Shown in pieces: positions 60,689 through 64,000 of a stretch of 64,000 nt of DNA. The position numbers and the translations under genes are program-made. The notes below the pieces were generated by a model that did not search any database, had not been told where the DNA came from, and saw only the letters and a program-made list of their open reading frames with translations. The stretch is taken from NCBI RefSeq assembly GCF_025742995.1, contig NZ_JAOVQM010000002.1, positions 372,001 to 436,000 of the forward strand. The letters are read 5' to 3'. Position 1 is the first letter of the stretch; each line of letters opens with the position of its first letter. The DNA comes from Paracholeplasma manati. GTDB lineage: Bacteria; Bacillota_I; Bacilli_A; Acholeplasmatales; UBA5453.

Positions 60689-62125
60689 GTGATAGATATC
60701 GACAAATATTTCAAACCTAATTTAAAACAAGCGCGTAAACGTACCCAAGCGGATACTGAATATAAGGATTTTCAATTGGACGAACGCCTACAAAAATTTG
60801 GCGTTGGAAAATTTTACAAAATACAAACATATGGCTGTCAAGGCAATGAAGCCGATGGGGAAACCATGGGCGGGATTTTGCGTGACATGGGTTATCAACC
60901 GACCGAAGATGAAGCACAAGCCGACATTATTTTAATCAACACGTGCGCCATTCGTGAAAATGCGGAGAACCGAATTTGGGGCGAACTGGGACGAATGAAA
61001 CCTTTGAAACGCAGAAATCCGGATTTATTGTTGGGTCTCTGTGGGTGCATGGCTCAAGAAGAGAATGTCGTTAACCGCGTCTTAGAAAAATACCAACACG
61101 TGGATTTAATCTTTGGTACACACAACATCCATTTATTACCTCAATACATCGAAACCGCTCACTTTAATAAAGAACGCGTCATCGAAGTTTTCTCAGAAGA
61201 GGGCAATATCGTTGAAAATCTACCAAAAGCCAGACAAAACCCTTACAAAGCATGGGTCAATATTATGTTTGGTTGTGATGAATTTTGTACGTATTGTATT
61301 GTACCTTATACCCGTGGTAAAGAACGTTCCAGGTCCAAAGAAGACATTATAGAAGAAGTCAAAGAACTCAAAGCATTGGGCTACCAAGAAGTCACATTAT
61401 TGGGTCAAAATGTCAATGCGTATGGTAAGGATTTTAAAGATCAAGATTACACCTTTGGCGATTTATTGATGGATTTGGATAAAATAGGTATTCCAAGAAT
61501 TCGTTTTACCACAAGTCATCCACACGATTTAGATGATAAAACCATCGAAGCATTTAGAAGTTGTCCATCGGTGATGCCGCATCTCCATCTTCCCGTACAA
61601 TCGGGTAGTAATGCCGTACTCAAGAAAATGAATCGCCATTACACAAGAGAACTCTATGTGGATGTGATTCGTAAACTACGTGAAGCGAAACCAGACATCG
61701 CACTGACAACCGATATCATTGTCGCGTTCCCTACCGAAACAGAAGCCGATTTCCAAATGACATTAGATTTGGTAAAAGAAATCGACTTTGAAGGGGCTTA
61801 TACATTTATATTTTCCAAGCGCGCGGGTACACCTGCGTACAGCTTCGAGGATAATATTCCAGAATCAGAGAAGAAAGAACGCTTAAAACGCTTGATCAAA
61901 TTGGTCAATGACGGTTATCTCAGAGCGAGCCAAAAATATATGAATCAAGTTGTCGAAGTCCTCGTTGAAGGGGTTTCTAAACAAGATGAACGTACCCTAG
62001 CGGGGTATTCAGAACACAATAAATTGGTCAACTTTAAAGGGGACAAATCGCTCATCGGTAAGATTGTCAAAGTCAAAATTACCCAACCTAGAACGTGGTT
62101 TTTAATCGGTGAAGCTTGTGAGTAA
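60689..62125 (+). CDS. miaB: tRNA-2-methylthio-N6-dimethylallyladenosine synthase MiaB
   Basis: 478 residues. The N-terminal methylthiotransferase cluster cysteines are in YGCQGNEADGE near residue 50, TCAIRENAENR near 84 and GLCGCMAQEE near 117. The radical-SAM triad is CDEFCTYCIVPY near 196, and the TRAM domain lies at the end (ERTLAGYSEHNKL onward). YGCQGN replaces the common YGCQMN. It adds the 2-methylthio group at A37 of tRNAs reading UNN. Start is the GTG at 60689, five bases after AGGTGAT; the GTG at 60680 overlaps that site. It overlaps ymcA by eight bases. Confidence 0.94.
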   Translation: MIDIDKYFKPNLKQARKRTQADTEYKDFQLDERLQKFGVGKFYKIQTYGCQGNEADGETMGGILRDMGYQPTEDEAQADIILINTCAIRENAENRIWGELGRMKPLKRRNPDLLLGLCGCMAQEENVVNRVLEKYQHVDLIFGTHNIHLLPQYIETAHFNKERVIEVFSEEGNIVENLPKARQNPYKAWVNIMFGCDEFCTYCIVPYTRGKERSRSKEDIIEEVKELKALGYQEVTLLGQNVNAYGKDFKDQDYTFGDLLMDLDKIGIPRIRFTTSHPHDLDDKTIEAFRSCPSVMPHLHLPVQSGSNAVLKKMNRHYTRELYVDVIRKLREAKPDIALTTDIIVAFPTETEADFQMTLDLVKEIDFEGAYTFIFSKRAGTPAYSFEDNIPESEKKERLKRLIKLVNDGYLRASQKYMNQVVEVLVEGVSKQDERTLAGYSEHNKLVNFKGDKSLIGKIVKVKITQPRTWFLIGEACE

Positions 62126-62471
62126 GCAAGACGAACTCATTGAAATGATTCAATCTTTAGACATCTTAAAGAGTTATCAAAAGTTTGAACACATCATCAA
62201 TAATGACAAAGAATTGAAGCGTCGATTTGCAGAAATGAAGGCGATTCAAAAACAATTGGTGAATGCGAAAACAATTCAAAAACCGAAGGCTTTAAATCAA
62301 TTTCAAACCCAGTATGATGAGATTCGAAATTCGATTGAAAATGACCCAATGATTGAGATGTATTTAGACCTCCAACAAGAGTTAAATGATTTATTAATAG
62401 AGATTAAAGAAATCATCGAAAATGAAATAAACAGCACCTTAACTAAATATCAATTTGAGAGTGGGAAATAG
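62118..62471 (+). CDS. ymcA: YlbF/YmcA-family regulator (RicA-like)
   Basis: 117 residues, almost entirely alpha-helical and charged. ILKSYQKFEHIINNDKELKRRFAEMKAIQKQLVNAKTI is the family core. The GTG at 62118 is supported by GGTGA just upstream. In B. subtilis YmcA forms a complex with YlbF and YaaT that directs RNase Y cleavage and competence and sporulation decisions. The miaB-ymcA order is conserved. YlbF and YaaT are not in this window. Confidence 0.85.
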   Translation: MSKQDELIEMIQSLDILKSYQKFEHIINNDKELKRRFAEMKAIQKQLVNAKTIQKPKALNQFQTQYDEIRNSIENDPMIEMYLDLQQELNDLLIEIKEIIENEINSTLTKYQFESGK

Positions 62472-62501
62472 CCGTAATAACGGACCATCCCACTTTTTTT
62501 T
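62460..62501 (+). terminator. Intrinsic terminator
   Basis: AGTGGGA / TCCCACT arms enclosing a smaller hairpin CCGT-AATA-ACGG, followed by eight T, at the ymcA stop. Confidence 0.8.
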
Positions 62502-62516
62502 GGCTGGGTGTCACAC

Positions 62517-62545
62517 TTGTAAAAATTATAATTATGAGGTATGAT
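62517..62545 (+). promoter_or_regulatory. Promoter of the terminal gene
   Basis: TTGTAA (62517-62522) and TATGAT (62540-62545) with 17-base spacing, about 30 bases before the ATG. Confidence 0.6.
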
Positions 62546-62576
62546 ATTAGTAGCAAACACAATTGGGGGGAATATT

Positions 62577-64000
62577 ATGGCAATTCTAACGATGTTTAGC
62601 GAAGTTAAAATTGGGGACAAAAAAGTCAAAATCGAAGATTTGGTCGGAACACTGATTTTTTATCCAGCAGATAAAGTTGTCCGCTTTTTCGAGTTGATTG
62701 GGTTAACTGTACCACGTAAGCTTAGAATGGCTTCACTTAGACGTGAATTAGATCCATTTGTTACCAGCAAGAAAATTGTCCAACAAACCTTGTCAGACGA
62801 AGTGAATTATCGTCTTTCTTGGTATGACCATTTCAGCGAATCTCAATTGGTGAACTTAGTACCACAATTTAAAGATGCCGAATTAGACCGTAAATCCAGA
62901 GAAACCTTGTGGGTCAATTTGTTATCTTATCTATTCGACAAACAAGTGCCTGAAGGTGAATTGATGGGGTTTGTTAAAGCCGCCAAAGAACATCAAAAAG
63001 GTGCCGTCCTTGAAGATTTCGTCGCTTATAATGATAAATTGAATTCCATCTTTTTTGACGAACTCAATCAAATCGATGGCTTAACACCTGAAGTATTTAG
63101 ACCAGTATTATTCAAGAGTTCGACCTTGGTTGAACTTAGAGAAATCGGTAAAAAATTTGGTGTAGATGTCCCACGTCGTTTGAAAAAGAGTGAACTTGTA
63201 GACATCATTGTCAGAGAATTGAAAAACCAAGACAAATATACCAAAGAATTAGAAGACAAAGTAAACGGATTGGCAGTCATTCAACTCCAACGTTTCGCCA
63301 TTGAATATAACATCAAAGCTTCCATTGAACTCAAAAAAGAAGAAATCATTGAGTATATCCTTGCCAATGCTTCTGAAACCAAGGAAAAATATTACGTGCC
63401 ATCCACCCCAGGTGTTTATGAAGAAATCAAACCATCTGCACGTGTTTATGTGGATGAAGAACCTGAAGTGAAAGTAGCTGTAGAACCAGAACCGGTCATT
63501 GAAAAAGTAGTCGAATCCGAACCAATGGTTTCGATTTTACCAGTCGATGAAGAGGTTGAAGCACTCAAACCAGAACCTAAACCAGAACCAGTAGTGGCCG
63601 CTGAACCTGTGATTGAAGAAAAACAAACAGAACCAAAACCGGAACCTAAAGTGGTTGAAAAGCAACCAGAACCTAGACCTTATGAACCACGTCAAGCCTA
63701 TTATTATGGTGAACCACCTAGAGTAGAAACCGTAAAAGAAACGGTTGTTGTAGAATCCATTCCGAAAGAAGCTTTGGATGGCATTATCGCTGAACTTCGT
63801 GCCTTACGTATGGATTTGAATCAATATCACCAAGCGATGTTGGATAAAGCGTATGAAAAAGCACATAGACCAATTCTAACCCCAACCTTCATGATGGGTT
63901 ATGAAACCACCCTTTCTGCTAAAGAATGGGATAAAGTTGAAAAGGCAGAAGCAAAACAAATTGAAGAAATGAATACGGTCAAGACCGAACTCACCGCTTC
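62577..64000 (+). CDS. Large Pro/Glu-rich protein of unknown function, 3' end outside the window
   Basis: At least 474 residues and open at the window edge. The ATG has GGGGGG six bases upstream. Residues 1-160 are a conserved-looking alpha/beta region with no recognised family. Two short SAP/Rho-N-like helix pairs follow near residues 180-210 (LREIGKKFGVDVPRRLKKSELVDIIV) and 235-265 (FAIEYNIKASIELKKEEIIEYIL). Residues 280-385 are a low-complexity Pro-Glu-Lys linker (PEPKPEPV-type repeats). A helical region begins near 400. There is no signal peptide, so it is probably cytoplasmic. Function unknown. Confidence 0.75.
   Translation, partial: MAILTMFSEVKIGDKKVKIEDLVGTLIFYPADKVVRFFELIGLTVPRKLRMASLRRELDPFVTSKKIVQQTLSDEVNYRLSWYDHFSESQLVNLVPQFKDAELDRKSRETLWVNLLSYLFDKQVPEGELMGFVKAAKEHQKGAVLEDFVAYNDKLNSIFFDELNQIDGLTPEVFRPVLFKSSTLVELREIGKKFGVDVPRRLKKSELVDIIVRELKNQDKYTKELEDKVNGLAVIQLQRFAIEYNIKASIELKKEEIIEYILANASETKEKYYVPSTPGVYEEIKPSARVYVDEEPEVKVAVEPEPVIEKVVESEPMVSILPVDEEVEALKPEPKPEPVVAAEPVIEEKQTEPKPEPKVVEKQPEPRPYEPRQAYYYGEPPRVETVKETVVVESIPKEALDGIIAELRALRMDLNQYHQAMLDKAYEKAHRPILTPTFMMGYETTLSAKEWDKVEKAEAKQIEEMNTVKTELTA

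Overview
The window reads as chromosome of a low-GC, AT-biased Bacillota-type bacterium, most likely Mollicutes-like (Acholeplasma/Izemoplasma relatives). UGA is a normal stop: padR, yolD, ruvX and others end in TGA, so this is not the Mycoplasma code. Gene order follows Bacillus subtilis blocks, but the peptidoglycan genes usually found inside them (mltG, pbpX) are missing. That fits a wall-less lineage; the rank assignment is inference. No tRNA, rRNA, CRISPR array, transposase or prophage structure was seen.

Bases 1-5100 hold an edge-truncated membrane protein, a GNAT acetyltransferase, a TspO-like membrane protein, two small secreted proteins, a GGDEF diguanylate cyclase and a ZIP metal transporter with Fur-type palindromes on both sides. 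Bases 5230-15530 are the most unusual part. One strong promoter precedes four small proteins with SipW-type (TasA/camelysin-like) signal peptides and then a 2536-residue secreted GLUG/beta-helix protein. This looks like a surface-fibre or matrix operon. A PadR / DUF1700 / DUF4097 envelope-response triad follows, with a probable autoregulatory operator.

Bases 17350-34650 carry alkylation repair (ogt, alkA-like), a UvrX-type Y-family polymerase with YolD, prephenate dehydratase, an oxidoreductase/acetyltransferase pair, LemA/TPM, a GH13 glycosidase, gpmI, tandem DUF3137 proteins, an FMN riboswitch in front of the riboflavin transporter ribU, eno, and a minus-strand lipoprotein. Bases 34800-40580 carry rnr, smpB, a patatin phospholipase, a PAP2 phosphatase and a CotH-type lipoprotein.

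Bases 40600-64000 are three condensed Bacillus-like housekeeping blocks. The first is T-box/alaS-ruvX-yrzB-trmR-trhP1-trhP2-(YgjP-like)-greA. The second is yqeG-yqeH-yqeK-rsfS-yqeM-comEA-comEC-holA-(exonuclease)-rpsT. The third is pgsA-recA-rny-ymdB-miaB-ymcA. They cover tRNA charging and modification, ribosome assembly, DNA uptake and recombination, mRNA decay and phospholipid synthesis. The window ends inside a large Pro/Glu-rich protein of unknown function. No gene-free stretch exceeds 300 bases; the longer gaps contain promoters, terminators and the two riboregulators.
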